The notes under the pieces: model-generated
Databases searched by the model: none
Told to the model about the DNA's origin: nothing
What the model saw: the letters and a program-made list of their open reading frames with translations, nothing else
Shown: positions 20,489 through 30,000 of the stretch, one piece after another
Layout: every line of letters begins with the position of its first letter
Numbering within the stretch: position 1 is the first letter of the stretch
Assembly (NCBI GenBank): GCA_905221605.1
Contig: CAJNDS010000580.1
Span: forward strand, 679,276 to 709,275
DNA length: 30,000 bases
Source: Symbiodinium natans
Taxonomy: Eukaryota; Sar; Dinophyceae; Suessiales; Symbiodiniaceae
Reading direction: 5' to 3'
Position numbers and translations under genes: made by a program

Positions 20489-21585
20489 TCAACTGTTATC
20501 GGACGTGCTGTTCGACACCGCATCGATGAGTTTTACATCTGCCGATTGTCGACACCGGACTGCTGTGATTTGTACCAAAGCGGAAGGGCATAGAAGATCA
20601 TGGCCCATACATGTCCAGGACTGCGCGGACTGGCGCAGTAGTTTGGGTTTAGGGTTGACTATATCCCCTTGGGTTTTTTCATATAAAACCCAAGAGGATA
20701 TTTAAAATATTACTTTTATTAAGGTTCTGAGGGGAGTATAGTTGAGGGTTGAGGGTTGCGAGTTTGGATCCCGATTGAGAAACGGCCCGTTTCTTCCATA
20801 TCTAGCTGCCGCCTAAACCCCAGACACCAAAGACGAAAGCACTCCGAACATCCCCTGAACCCTAAACTAAACCCTATAGCCCATAGCCTTAAGCCCTATA
20901 ACCCTAAACCCGAAGATAGGTCTACTAAGTACCGCCCTGTAGCCGTAAAACCTATTATCCTAAGCCCTCTAACCCTAAGCCCTGAAGGCTAAACCTTGAA
21001 CCCTACAGTATGAGCCTAACCGCTATAGCCTATAGCCCTAAACTCTATAACCCCAAACCTAAACCCTGAACCCTAAACCCTAAACCCTAAACCCAACAAC
21101 CCTTTAACCCTAAACCCGAAGCCTCCTCAGAAGCATAAACTTGCGCGCGCTCTGAGGCAGTGAACTTCGGGTGGCTGTGAGTTGAAGCTGCGTCTGCTCG
21201 GGGTTTGGGGTTTAGGGTTTAGGGTTTAGGTTTAGGGTTTAGGGTTTAGGGTTTAGGGTTTAGGGTTTAGGGTTTAGGGTTTAGGGTTTAGGGTTTAGGT
21301 TTTAGGGTTTAGGGTTTAGGGTTTGGGGTTTCAGGGTGCAGGGTGTGATCGTGTCCCCTGAGTAGGAGGAAGCTGGTCGAAAGCAAGGATTGCAAGCTAG
21401 GACCTCCCGGCAGCACAACTACTGCTCGGCTCCCTGAACACGAAACACACACAAGTACCCGGACTTTCTCTGGGTTACTGGAATCCCTCAGCCCTAAACC
21501 CTAAACCTTGCTCCCTTGCGGGACGGGATGTTCTACGCCGCATGTGGATGGAGCGCTGCGTCCCGTCAAGCTTAAAAACTTGTAG
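20489..21585 (+). CDS. short split gene, product unknown
   Basis: Proposed exons 20489-20646 (possible start ATG 20526; GT donor inside TTTAGGG), 20763-20810 (WIPIEKRPVSSISSC), 21131-21159 (KHKLARALR), 21366-21490 (KLVESKDCKLGPPGSTTTAR, GC donor GCCCTAAA) and 21554-21585 (LRPVKLKNL then TAG). The last three join in phase (2, then 1), as do the first two (1). The join from 20810 to 21131 does not agree in phase, so an exon is missing or a border is wrong. The frame of the first exon is also uncertain. The protein would be basic and soluble. No family recognised. Confidence 0.4.
20651..20701. repeat. long inverted repeat (hairpin)
   Basis: ATATCCCCTTGGGTTTT and AAAACCCAAGAGGATAT pair around a short TTCATAT loop with one mismatch. 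It lies in an intron of the surrounding model and may be another small inverted-repeat element. Confidence 0.6.
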
Positions 21586-22218
21586 GAGTAGTAGTAGTCC
21601 TCGTCGTAGTAGCAGAAAGCGGTAGTAGTCGGTGTCGTAGTAAGGAGCAGTAGTAGGATTAGGATTACAGGATTAGCAGAGGCAATCCGATCAGGACGGC
21701 GCATAGAGGCGGATGTCACACAAAGGCCGTCGAACCCCCGCCCCCCCACCCCCCGCCTTCGTCGAGACCCTGGCCTTCGTCGAACCCTCCCTCCCGGCCC
21801 TTGCAGCATTCTCGAACCCCTGCCTTCGTGTAAACCACCCTGGCCTTCGTCGAACCTTCCTCCAACCCTGCCACAGGCTTCGTCTTGGCCTCTATGTATC
21901 GGCCTTCCTCCCTCCTTCGTCGTACCTCCCCGGCCTTCGCCGAACTTCGTCTCGGCCTGTGGGTATCCCGCGTTTTCGTCCAAGTTCCTCGGTCATCCTG
22001 CCCTTCCTGATGCGTTTTCTCCTTAGATGAGGAGCCGGAGCAGGAGCAGGAGCAGGAGCAGTTAGCCGTGGGAGTAGGAGTAGGAGTGGGAGTAGGAGTA
22101 CAAGAGGAGTGGGAGGGTAGGAGTAAGAGTAGGAGTGGGAGTAGGAGTATAGGAGGGGTGGGAGGAGGTAGTAGCAGTGGCAGTGGCAGTGGCAGTGGCA
22201 GTAGCAGTAGCAGTAGCA
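21586..22218. repeat. intergenic repeat tract: GGCCTTCGTCGAACC units and GGAGTA units
   Basis: Positions 21740-21965 hold about nine imperfect copies of a CCTTCGTCGAACC-like unit at irregular spacing. Positions 22028-22218 are GAGCAG/GGAGTA/GGCAGT short tandem units. Long ORFs across it are low-complexity and are not called genes. Confidence 0.6.
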
Positions 22219-22220
22219 AC

Positions 22221-22421
<201 letters not shown>

Positions 22422-22511
22422 GAGGTGACACGCTCTTAACTGATCATGGTGTTTTCTGCTGTTTTTTGACTTTTTCTATCGTTTTCTCTGGTTTTTTCTG
22501 CGTTTGACGGG

Positions 22512-22660
22512 TTGGGGGGGGTGGGGGGGGTGGGTGGGGGGGGGGTAATTACGTGCTGTGCTTTGTGCACACATGACCATGCTGAGGGGTTGGGGGGGGG
22601 GGGTGGGGGGGTAATTACGTGCTGTGCTTTGTGCACACATGGGGGTCGTGCTGGGCTTTG
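22512..22660. repeat. tandem duplication with G-runs
   Basis: The unit GTAATTACGTGCTGTGCTTT, followed by GTGCACACATG, occurs twice (from about 22546 and from 22610), each preceded by a run of more than 10 Gs. A partial third copy lacks GTAATTACG. Confidence 0.7.
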
Positions 22661-22714
22661 TGCACGCTTGACCACGCTGTCTACTGTTTTCCTCTGTTTT
22701 TTTGGTTGGTTTAG

Positions 22715-23130
22715 GGGCAAGATCTTTTGGGCTCACAGTGGAGGGTTTAGGGTTTGCAGGTACAGATCTTTTGGGCTTTTTTGGGAACCTTTTGGGCTTC
22801 CAGTGGAAATATGGGGTTTGAGGTTTCAGCCTACAGATCTTTTGGTTTTTTTGGCATCTGGGGTTTAGGGTTTCAGGGCAAGACATTTTGGGCTTACAGT
22901 GGAGGGTTTAGGGTTTGGGGCTTGAGGGTAGAGACCTTTTGAGGTTTTTTGGGATTTGGGGTTTAGGGTTTAAGGGTAAGACCTTTTGGGCTCACAGTGG
23001 AGGGTTTCGGGATCTTTTCGGCTTTTTGGGATTCACAGTGGAGGGTTTAGGGATCTTCTGGGCTTTTTTGGGATTTGGGGTTGAGGGTTTAAGGGAAGGG
23101 TTTGGGGTTGAGGCTGTAAGGTGAAAGGAC
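22715..23130. repeat. degenerate GATCTTTTGGGCTC/CAGTGGAGGGTTTAGG repeat field
   Basis: About ten loosely spaced copies of a GATCTTTTGGGCTTTTTTGG-like unit alternating with CACAGTGGAGGGTTTAGGG. The unit combines TTTAGGG with a second motif. No credible exon seen. Confidence 0.6.
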
Positions 23131-23404
23131 TTTTGGGCTTTTTCTATGGGATTTAAGGTTTAAGGGGGTGCACTGTGGGACTGCTTTGTCATTCAGGGTA
23201 CACATGGGGTTTGGGGTTTCAGGCTCCAGATGTTTTGTGTTTTTTCTGGGGACGTGCTTGACGCTGTGGGGTTGAGATTTTAAGGGTGCACGACTCTTGG
23301 GCTTGCTTCAGGTTTCGGGGTTTCGGATTTCAGGGTGCACGACTGTTCGGCTTGCTGGAGGCGTTCGGGTTTAAGGACAAGTTTGGCCACATCTTAAAAA
23401 ACCC

Positions 23405-23635
23405 GCGAAACGCTGTAAATACCGATCTTTTCCTCTGTTCTGAGAACACGTCTGCGCAAAATAGGCCCTTTAATTGACCGTTTTTGAAGCCCGAAAACAC
23501 TGTAAATACCGATGTTTTCCTCCTGCGCATAAAGTAGTTGAAAGTAGTTTGCGCGACTTTTGCAACATCCATTTTTCGTGTCCGTAAACGGACAAAGCCA
23601 GGAAACGCTGTAAATACCGAGGTTTTCGTCTCTTA
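23405..23635. repeat. three copies of a CGCTGTAAATACCGA motif
   Basis: The motif AAACGCTGTAAATACCGA followed by xxTTTTC occurs at about 23407, 23497 and 23602, 90-105 nt apart, with divergent spacers. The short ORFs on the - strand reflect the repeat (GIYSV in each copy). Confidence 0.65.
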
Positions 23636-23690
23636 ACACGAAAATTGCATGCCACAAAACCCCTGCGATCAATTAAGAACGTGACGCCTA

Positions 23691-23862
<172 letters not shown>

Positions 23863-23945
23863 GTCTAGGACCAGGAGGTTTTGGTGAGAGGGGTTTGGGT
23901 TTAGGGTTGAGGGTTTACGCTCTACTGCTTAGGGTCTAGGGTTAG

Positions 23946-26686
23946 ACTCCTCGAGCTCGCAAATCGGAGCAGGAGAAGACCTACAGCCTACCAACCTAAT
24001 CTCTCCTGTAGACCACGACAGCCAACAGCCCTAAATCCTTAGATGCAAACCCTCAACCCTAAACCCTGGACTCCGGGTTCAGGGTTTAGGGTTTCCGGTT
24101 TGGGGTTTGGGGGTTTGGGGTTTTGGGGTTTGGGGTCGGCTTTGGGTCTGTGCCAGCTGAAGCGGTAGGTTTTAGAGGCTTGGGAGGGGAGGGGGGGCTC
24201 CGATAAGCTTTCCGACATTCGGGGGTACCTTGTTAGCGTTCTTATGACAAGGGATCAATACTTGGGGACTATATTCGGGGTCCCTGAGTTTCGTAAACCC
24301 CCACAGCACGCCCGGATGATTTGGCTCATCAGGGCGGAGGGCTGAGGGGCTTTTTTGCCGCAACAGGAAGAATGCCTTACTGCCTCCCTTGGATTGGCAT
24401 CGGTTGCCCTTTATGCAATCTTCTGCCCCCCGAATGGCTAGACCCTAAACCTCAAACCCTATACCCACTACCCCCTATACCCCTATACCCCTATACCCCT
24501 AAACTACTAAACCCCTAATTCCCTAAACTACTAAACCCCTAAACCCCGAAACCCTAAACCCCTAACCCCCTAAACCCGAAACCCTAAACCCTAAACCCCT
24601 CAACCCCTAAACCCGAAACCCTACACCCTAAACCTACAAAAAGAAAAAAGAGAAGAGGCGAAGCCCTGCCTCGCAACGCGAAAAAAGCGCCAGCCGCGAA
24701 GCTATGGGCAATGCCTTCTTCGACTCCGGAAGCAGGCCTAAACAGGTTTTAGGGTTTTGGGGTTTGGGGTTTGGGGTTTGGGGTTTAGGGTTTAGGGTTT
24801 GGGGTTTGGGGTTTGGGGTTTGGGGTGTGGGGTTTAGGTTTTTGGGGTTTTGGGTGTTTGGGGTTTAGGGTTTTGGGAGTTTGGGGGTGTTGTGGTGGGG
24901 TGGGGGTGTAGGGGTTTGCGGGTTTTGGCGGGTGTGGGGTTGGTTTGGGGCTTTCTGGGATTTAGGGGTTTCTTGAGGGGTGGGGGGGGGTTCGGGGGGG
25001 GTGTAGGGGTTCAGGGGGGCTCAGTGCTTTGAGGGGTTGAAGGGGTTTGAGGGGTTCAGGAAAACCTGAGCCAGAGTGACACCTGGATCATCAGCCAGAT
25101 GATTAAGCAGGGGTTCAGGGGTTTAGGGGTTTACGGGTCATGGATTCAGGGGTCTTGGGGTTTAGGGGTTCAAGGGTTTAGGGGTTTGGGGGTTTACTAG
25201 GGGCGTGGGGGTTTAGGGTTTTATAGGTTTAGGGGTCTTGGGGGTTTAGGGCTTTGGGGGCTTTGGGGGTTCAGCCGTTGAGGGGTTTGGGGTTTAGCGG
25301 CCTTCTGGTTGAGGGCTTCGGAATTCGGATTTCGGGCAGTGATGTTTGGGCTTCTTATTATTGGTTTTTATGAAGTTTTGGGTTCTTCGGGTTCAGGGTT
25401 TAGGGTTCACGATTTAGGGTACAGGGTTTGGGGTTTAGGGTTAAGTGTTTAGGGTTAAGGGTTTAGGGTTTAGGGTTTGGGGAGTTCTTCATGCGATTTA
25501 GGGTTCATAGGGTTTTCGGTTCTTGCGGTTTGGGGTATCGGTAGGGACATAGTTTGGCTCAACCACCCCACCCCCCTCAGCATCTGAAACGCAACGCTAA
25601 ATCCATCCAAGCCGCGCCCCTCTCCCTCACCATATTCCCAGACCAGATACCTCAACCTTATGCAAGCCCCAAATCTACGCTACACGGCCCTGCCGTCGAC
25701 TTGACCCCCAAGCTGACTTGGACACGAACCCGAGGCCGAAAAAGTCGAAAAGCCCTGACCCTAGCGCCCGAGACCCAAAAGAGGTCGAAGCCCAATCCTT
25801 AAAGCCCTGATGTAGCCGGCCCTTTCTCTAAGACCAGCGAACGGCTCCATGGATGTGATGGCCCTAAACCCTAAACCCTAAACCCTAAACCCGAAACCCT
25901 AAACCCTGAACCCTGAACCCTAAACCCTAAACCCTAAAGGTTTAGGGTTTAGGGTTTAGGGTTTGGGGTTCAGGGTTTAGGGTTTAGGGACCTTTCGTCA
26001 GCTTGCCGATGCAGGGCAGTACCATCTGGCACATCTACGACGGCAAAACAGAGGGCAAAATCCAAAACGCCGCCTGCGCAATAACGGGTTTAGGGTTTAG
26101 GGTTTAGGGTTTAGGGTTTAGGGTTTAGGGTGGGAGCAGACATCGGGGCAGCGCTGCGAGCTCGGTGCAAGGACTTCCACGAGACAGAGGACCCGGACGC
26201 GTTGAGGCCCTAGACCCTAAACCCCATAAACCCTAAACCCTAAATCCTAAACCCTAAACCCTAAACCCTAAACCCTAGACCCTAGACCCTAGACCCTAAA
26301 CCCTAAACCCTAAACCCTAAACCCTAAACCCTAAACCCTAAACCCTAAACCCATGTTCTTCGGTTCGTGCTAGCATGACAACTTGCGTAAGTGCTTCAAT
26401 CTGGTAGTTGCATGGACCCTTGTATACCCTATCAAACCCGAAAACCCATACTGGCAGTGCAGAACCCGTTAAAGAAGGTAGGGGACCATATTCAGGGACC
26501 ATGAAACCCTAAGGGACCATGAAACCCTAACCCCGAAACCCTTAACCCTAAACCCTAAACCCTAAACCCTAAACCCTAAACCCTAAGCCCCAAGCCTTTC
26601 GACTTTCTCTAACGCCTACAGAGAGGCGCTTGGCTATGGAGGAGCCAGGCTCTGATGTCGTGCGGCTTGCGAAGGGGTACTTGTAG
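23946..26686 (+). CDS. 8-exon gene (3' part), product unknown
   Basis: Proposed exons: 23946-24027, 24347-24436, 24658-24745, 25060-25112, 25833-25860, 26015-26087, 26137-26206 and 26626-26686 (TAG 26684-26686). All seven junctions agree in phase, 180 codons plus stop. Clear coding peptides: a charged SPASQREKSASREAMGNAFF stretch, ENLSQSDTWIISQMIKQ, STIWHIYDGKTEGKIQ, ALRARCKDFHETEDPDAL and the C-terminus EEPGSDVVRLAKGYL. Four donors are GC, three of them starting GCCCTA or GCTAGACCC. Most acceptors are AG|G. The last acceptor follows a pyrimidine tract (CCTTTCGACTTTCTCT). The first two exons are less certain in frame and the start codon is not identified. The protein is hydrophilic and charged. 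No domain recognised. Confidence 0.55.
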
Positions 26687-26734
26687 TTGTAGGGCTTCGG
26701 CAGGTTTCCAGGTTTAGGGTTTAGGGTTTGGGTT

Positions 26735-26960
26735 ATTCGGTTATAGGGTTATTGGGTTATAGGGTTATAGGGTCATAGGGTTATAGGGTTCTTGGGTTAT
26801 TGGGTTTTTGGGTTTTTGGGTTATAGGGCTATAGGGTTATACGGTTATAGGGTTGGGTTACGGGGTTATTGGGTTTTCGGGTTATAGGGATATAGGTTTA
26901 TAGGGTTAGAGGGTTATAGGGTAATAGGGTTATTGGGTTATAGGGTTATTGGGGTTAGGG
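26735..26960. repeat. GGGTTAT 7-nt repeat array
   Basis: About 30 variant copies of GGGTTAT (also GGGTTTT, GGGTTAC), a distinct relative of TTTAGGG, just after the stop at 26686 and before the next gene. Intergenic, with no exon seen. Confidence 0.75.
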
Positions 26961-27060
26961 TTTAGGGTTTGGGGTTTAGGGCTTAGGGTTTGGCATCTAA
27001 GTTTGAGGCATCAGGACTTGTCAGGGGTGCTCATGACAGTTCCATGCGCTACTTAGATGC

Positions 27061-30000
27061 ATGCATGTCTGCACACCAAACCCCACGCCCCTGATCACCC
27101 AAGCTTTCGGCCATGAGCCCTAAAGCCTAAACCTTTAAAACCCTAAACCCTAAACCCTGAACCCCTGAACCCTAAAAACCCTAAAATCCCTACAAACCCT
27201 AAAAACCCTAAAAAAAACCCTACAAACCCTAAAAACCCTAAACTCCAGACCCTAAACCCTAAGCCCTAAGCCCTAAACCCTAAACCCTAAACCCTAAACC
27301 CTAAACCCTAAACCCTAAACCCTAAACCCTAAACCCTAAACCTAAACCACATACCTCGGAGAGCCGCCCCGATCGCCACAGGCCACATCGTCACGTTGAA
27401 AGCAACCGTGATGCTGGTCGGGGCCTTGAGGCGTACCCTAAACGCTAAACCCCAAACCCTGAACCCTGAACCCTAAAGCCTAAACCTAACCCCTAGCCAT
27501 AAACCCTAAACCCTAAACCCTGAACCTGCACCCTGAACCCTGAACCCTGAACCCTGAACCCCGAACCCTGAATCCTGAACCCTGAACCCTGAAACCTGAA
27601 CCCTGAACCCTGAACCCTGAACCCTGAACTCTGAGCCTTGAACCTACAGTACCCCAGACGCACCTGGGTGGTGCCATTGGAGACTGGTCGAATACAGGCC
27701 CATGTGGGCTGCCCTGTACCATGGCCGGCTGTCGCTGCCCCCCCCCCCCCCCCCCCCCTCTCCGGCAAAGCCTTTTGGAAACACCTTGGAGAAATAAACC
27801 CTCAACCCTCAACCCGAAACCCCAAACCCTAAACCCTAAACCCTAAACCCTAAGCCCTAAACCCTAATGGGGGGAGTACCCCTTGCCCGCTCCCCCTGGA
27901 CCTTTCTGAGACTTGAGACTATCTGGAGGCTGCCCTGAAGCCGACCCTGGACCATACCTGGGCGCGCCCCCCCGAAACACCCTCCCCCCCCCCCCCGCTG
28001 CTCCCTGCTGTCGAGTGTGTTGAAGGTGGTTTCGAACTTTGAAGCGTGTGGGACTTGATTCAGAGTTTAGAATTGTTGGTTTGGAGGTTTTGGGCTAAGT
28101 TTGCTTTGGTGCGAAGGCTTCTCTGCGTACTCAGGGCTATGACAGCGACAATGAGTATCTCAGCATCTAACTTTGCCGAGCGAACCGGCCCTAAACCTTA
28201 AACCGCCCTAAACCCTGAACCCTGAACCCTGAACCCTAGGCCCTAGCCCCTAGACCCTAAACCCTGGACCCTAAACCCTAAACCCAAAACCCTAAGCCCT
28301 AAACCCTGAACCCTCAACCCTGAAACCCTCAAACCCTGAGCCAAACTGCACCGGGCCCGACCACGCGAAGCGTGGTTGCCGGCCTCCCAACACGCCACCC
28401 TCAAGGCTGCCGCAAAGGAATGCCACTGAGGGTTCAGTTTTTGTTGGTTTAGGGTTTCGGGTTTAGGGTTTAGGGTTTCGGGTTTAGGGTTTCGGGCATT
28501 GTCTTTAAGTTTCCCGTTTTTGCACGCCGTTGGACAAGCGCTCTTGTCAGGAAACAAAACATTGAGCTATCAAAGTTGTATATGTGTATGTATATATATA
28601 TATACTGATAGAAACACAGCAAATAACATAGCACCATTGTGACGGTAATTCATGTCAACTTCCCGAAGACCTGCTGAAGCTGTTCTGGATTTGCGGCTTC
28701 GGGTTTGGGGGTTTGGGGGTTTAGGGTTTAGGGTTTAGGGTTTAGGGTTTAGGGTTTAGGGTTTAGGGTTTAGGGTTCAGGGTTCAGGGTTTAGGGTTTA
28801 GGGTTTGGGGTTTCGGAAAGCCTCAGCCCATCAACCCGGCTCCTCAAGGTCCTTGCTGTCCTCTCCGCAATATTCTCCGGGCTCAACCTCGGACTCATGT
28901 GCCCGGGGCCCCGGCGAACGGCTTTGAAGCCCTAAGCCCCTAAACCCCTAAACCCTAAACCCTAAACCCTAAGCCCTAAACCCTAAACCCTAAACCCTAA
29001 ACCCTAAAACCCTAAACCCTAAACCCTAAGCCCTAAACCCTACACCCTAAACCCTAAACCCTAAACCTCAAACCCTAAACCCTAAACCCTGAACCCTAAA
29101 CCCTAAACCCTAAACCCAAAGGCCTGGATGCCAACCAGCTGAACCTCCTAGTCGTGGCCGCAGAGCGAGGTGACGCCGATGAGGAGGCTTTGAGGGTTTA
29201 GGGTTCTGGGTTTCGGGTTTACGGGTTAGGGTTTACGGTTTCGGGTTGAGGGTTTAGGGTTTGGGGTTCAGGGTTTAGGGTTTGGGGTTGAGGGTTTAGG
29301 GTTGAGGGTTGAGGGTTGCGGAGGGTTGAGGGTTGCGGAGGGTTTAGGGTTTAGGGCCGCCTTTTGTTGGAAGACTTTCTGTTGGTCAGGGGGGGCCCTT
29401 AGGGGGGATAGCGGTGTAGCAGATTTAGGGGGTTTAGGGTAGACAGTCTGGCATCCGTGTTTAGTTTCTTTTGTTATCATAGCCGCTGTTACTTCTACTT
29501 TTCCTTTTCTAACACGCACGATTAATGCTTGACATGAAATTTCTTTGTGGTGCTTTGCTGTAACTTTAGATCCTTAGCCTTTAGGGGGCTTATTTTCGGG
29601 TTTCCTAGTCATGCAGCAGCTAAAACTGGCGCTTTGGACCCGAACCCCTGCATCCTAAACCCTACAGCCAGACAATTCGCCCAGTGCACTGCAACCAAGC
29701 GTCCTGGAGATGTTTCCCTTACTTCCCCTTGTTGGGTTTAAGGAAGCACCTTGTTTGTGTGAGAGGGTCCTTCGAAACTTACTTCCAGCTGCTTCTTGTC
29801 GAGCCTCAGCAAGCATTCTCCCCAAACCCTAAACCCGAAACCCTAGACCCTAAACCCTAACCCTAAACCCTAAAGCTTAAAGCCTGAACCCTTAACCTTC
29901 TTTCATGGTTGCCCAGTATGCTCTTCGTCGACACACGCCTTGCCCGGTACAACCGCTCAGCGTCTGGCGTCTGCTCAGCGTTATGGTCAAGTGGTGATGA
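27061..30000 (+). CDS. CNNM/DUF21-family membrane protein, N-terminal part
   Basis: Proposed exons 27061-27116 (ATG 27061), 27362-27430, 27650-27730, 28135-28187, 28341-28421, 28669-28702, 28821-28900 and 29122-29195; 176 codons, all phases agree; further exons lie after 29195. An N-terminal hydrophobic stretch (TLKATVMLVGAL) precedes a first membrane helix in which LSAIFSGLNLGLM joins CLDANQLNLLVVA across a GC-AG intron. FSGLxLGLM followed by LD and a helix is the hallmark of the DUF21 domain of CNNM/CorC (Mam3, HlyC/CorC) proteins, which handle Mg2+ and other divalent cations. The expected CBS pair would lie beyond the window. The exon after 29195 is not settled; 29918 onward is a candidate. 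Small N-terminal exons are less certain than 28821-29195. Confidence 0.55.
27530..27640. repeat. CCCTGAA variant array
   Basis: About 14 copies of CCCTGAA, a G-substituted telomere-type unit, at the 3' end of the intron 27431-27649, next to exon 27650. Confidence 0.8.
28821..28900 (+). CDS. exon with first DUF21 transmembrane helix
   Basis: Frame gives LLKVLAVLSAIFSGLNLGLM. Acceptor GGAAAG ends at 28820, and the GC donor GCCCGGGG starts at 28901, splitting a Cys codon after the first base. The hydrophobic helix with FSGLxLGLM is diagnostic of the family. Confidence 0.7.
29122..29195 (+). CDS. exon continuing DUF21 domain
   Basis: Frame gives LDANQLNLLVVAAERGDADE. The acceptor CCCAAAG ends a CCCTAAA-filled intron at 29121. 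The donor is the GT of GTTTAGGG at 29196. Continues the family signature from the previous exon in phase. Confidence 0.7.
29196..30000 (+). other. intron with TTTAGGG/TTGAGGG array and unresolved downstream part
   Basis: Starts with donor GTTTAGGG and a mixed TTTAGGG/TTGAGGG array to 29355. Then follow AT-richer sequence and a CCCTAAA array at 29824-29870. Candidate later exon from 29918 after TTGCCCAG (frames LFVDTRLARYNRSASG or YALRRHTPCP). I cannot decide which, if either, continues the DUF21 gene. Confidence 0.35.

Noticed and set aside
25527-25562. Relic of the dinoflagellate spliced leader
   Set aside because: Only TTTGGCTCAA matches exactly. The upstream half aligns poorly, and a 10-base match is not rare enough in 30 kb.
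25554-25802. 82-codon ORF
   Set aside because: No ATG start, weak composition, and it lies in an intron between two in-phase exons (25060-25112 and 25833-25860).
27493-27812. Minus-strand ORFs with SGFRVQG repeats
   Set aside because: Direct translation of the CCCTGAA array.

Overview
The window reads as nuclear DNA of a dinoflagellate (core or syndinian; genus not determinable). TTTAGGG/CCCTAAA telomere-type repeats occur throughout, every gene I can model lies on the + strand in a head-to-tail series, splice donors are GT, GC and once GA, acceptors favour AG|G, and two ORFs start exactly 10 nt after an AG that would suit spliced-leader trans-splicing. I found no intact spliced-leader gene, so the assignment is inference.

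The apparent telomere debris is mostly intron. Between the arrays lie GC-rich islands of about 20-165 bp that are open in one frame. Joined at AG acceptors and GT/GC donors, they keep reading frame over long chains. Arrays of either orientation sit at intron ends: the G-rich orientation supplies a GT donor (G|GTTTAGGG) and the C-rich orientation a GC donor (|GCCCTAAA). The one recognisable domain confirms this. Exons at 28821-28900 and 29122-29195, separated by a 221-nt CCCTAAA-filled intron, join into a DUF21/CNNM-CorC signature.

Layout: 20-874, 3' part of an unknown gene; 953-1543, an intronless 196-codon ORF; 1568-2706 and 3106-3526, two short split genes or one; 3891-8569, a 16-exon gene (370 codons in the window); 8570-10207, G-rich spacer with isolated candidate exons; 10208-18225, a 23-exon gene (525 codons plus stop); 18454-18975, a single C2H2 zinc-finger protein; 18222-20344, an array of about 18 perfect or near-perfect 27-nt hairpins; 20489-21585, a short split gene; 21586-23945, trinucleotide and other simple repeats; 23946-26686, 3' part of an 8-exon gene; 27061 to beyond the window end, a CNNM/DUF21 membrane protein gene. 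Several introns also carry short elements with terminal inverted repeats that resemble introners.

All exon models were made by eye from frame, phase and splice dinucleotides, without alignment or RNA data. The DUF21 junction is the strongest. Small exons and first exons are the weakest.
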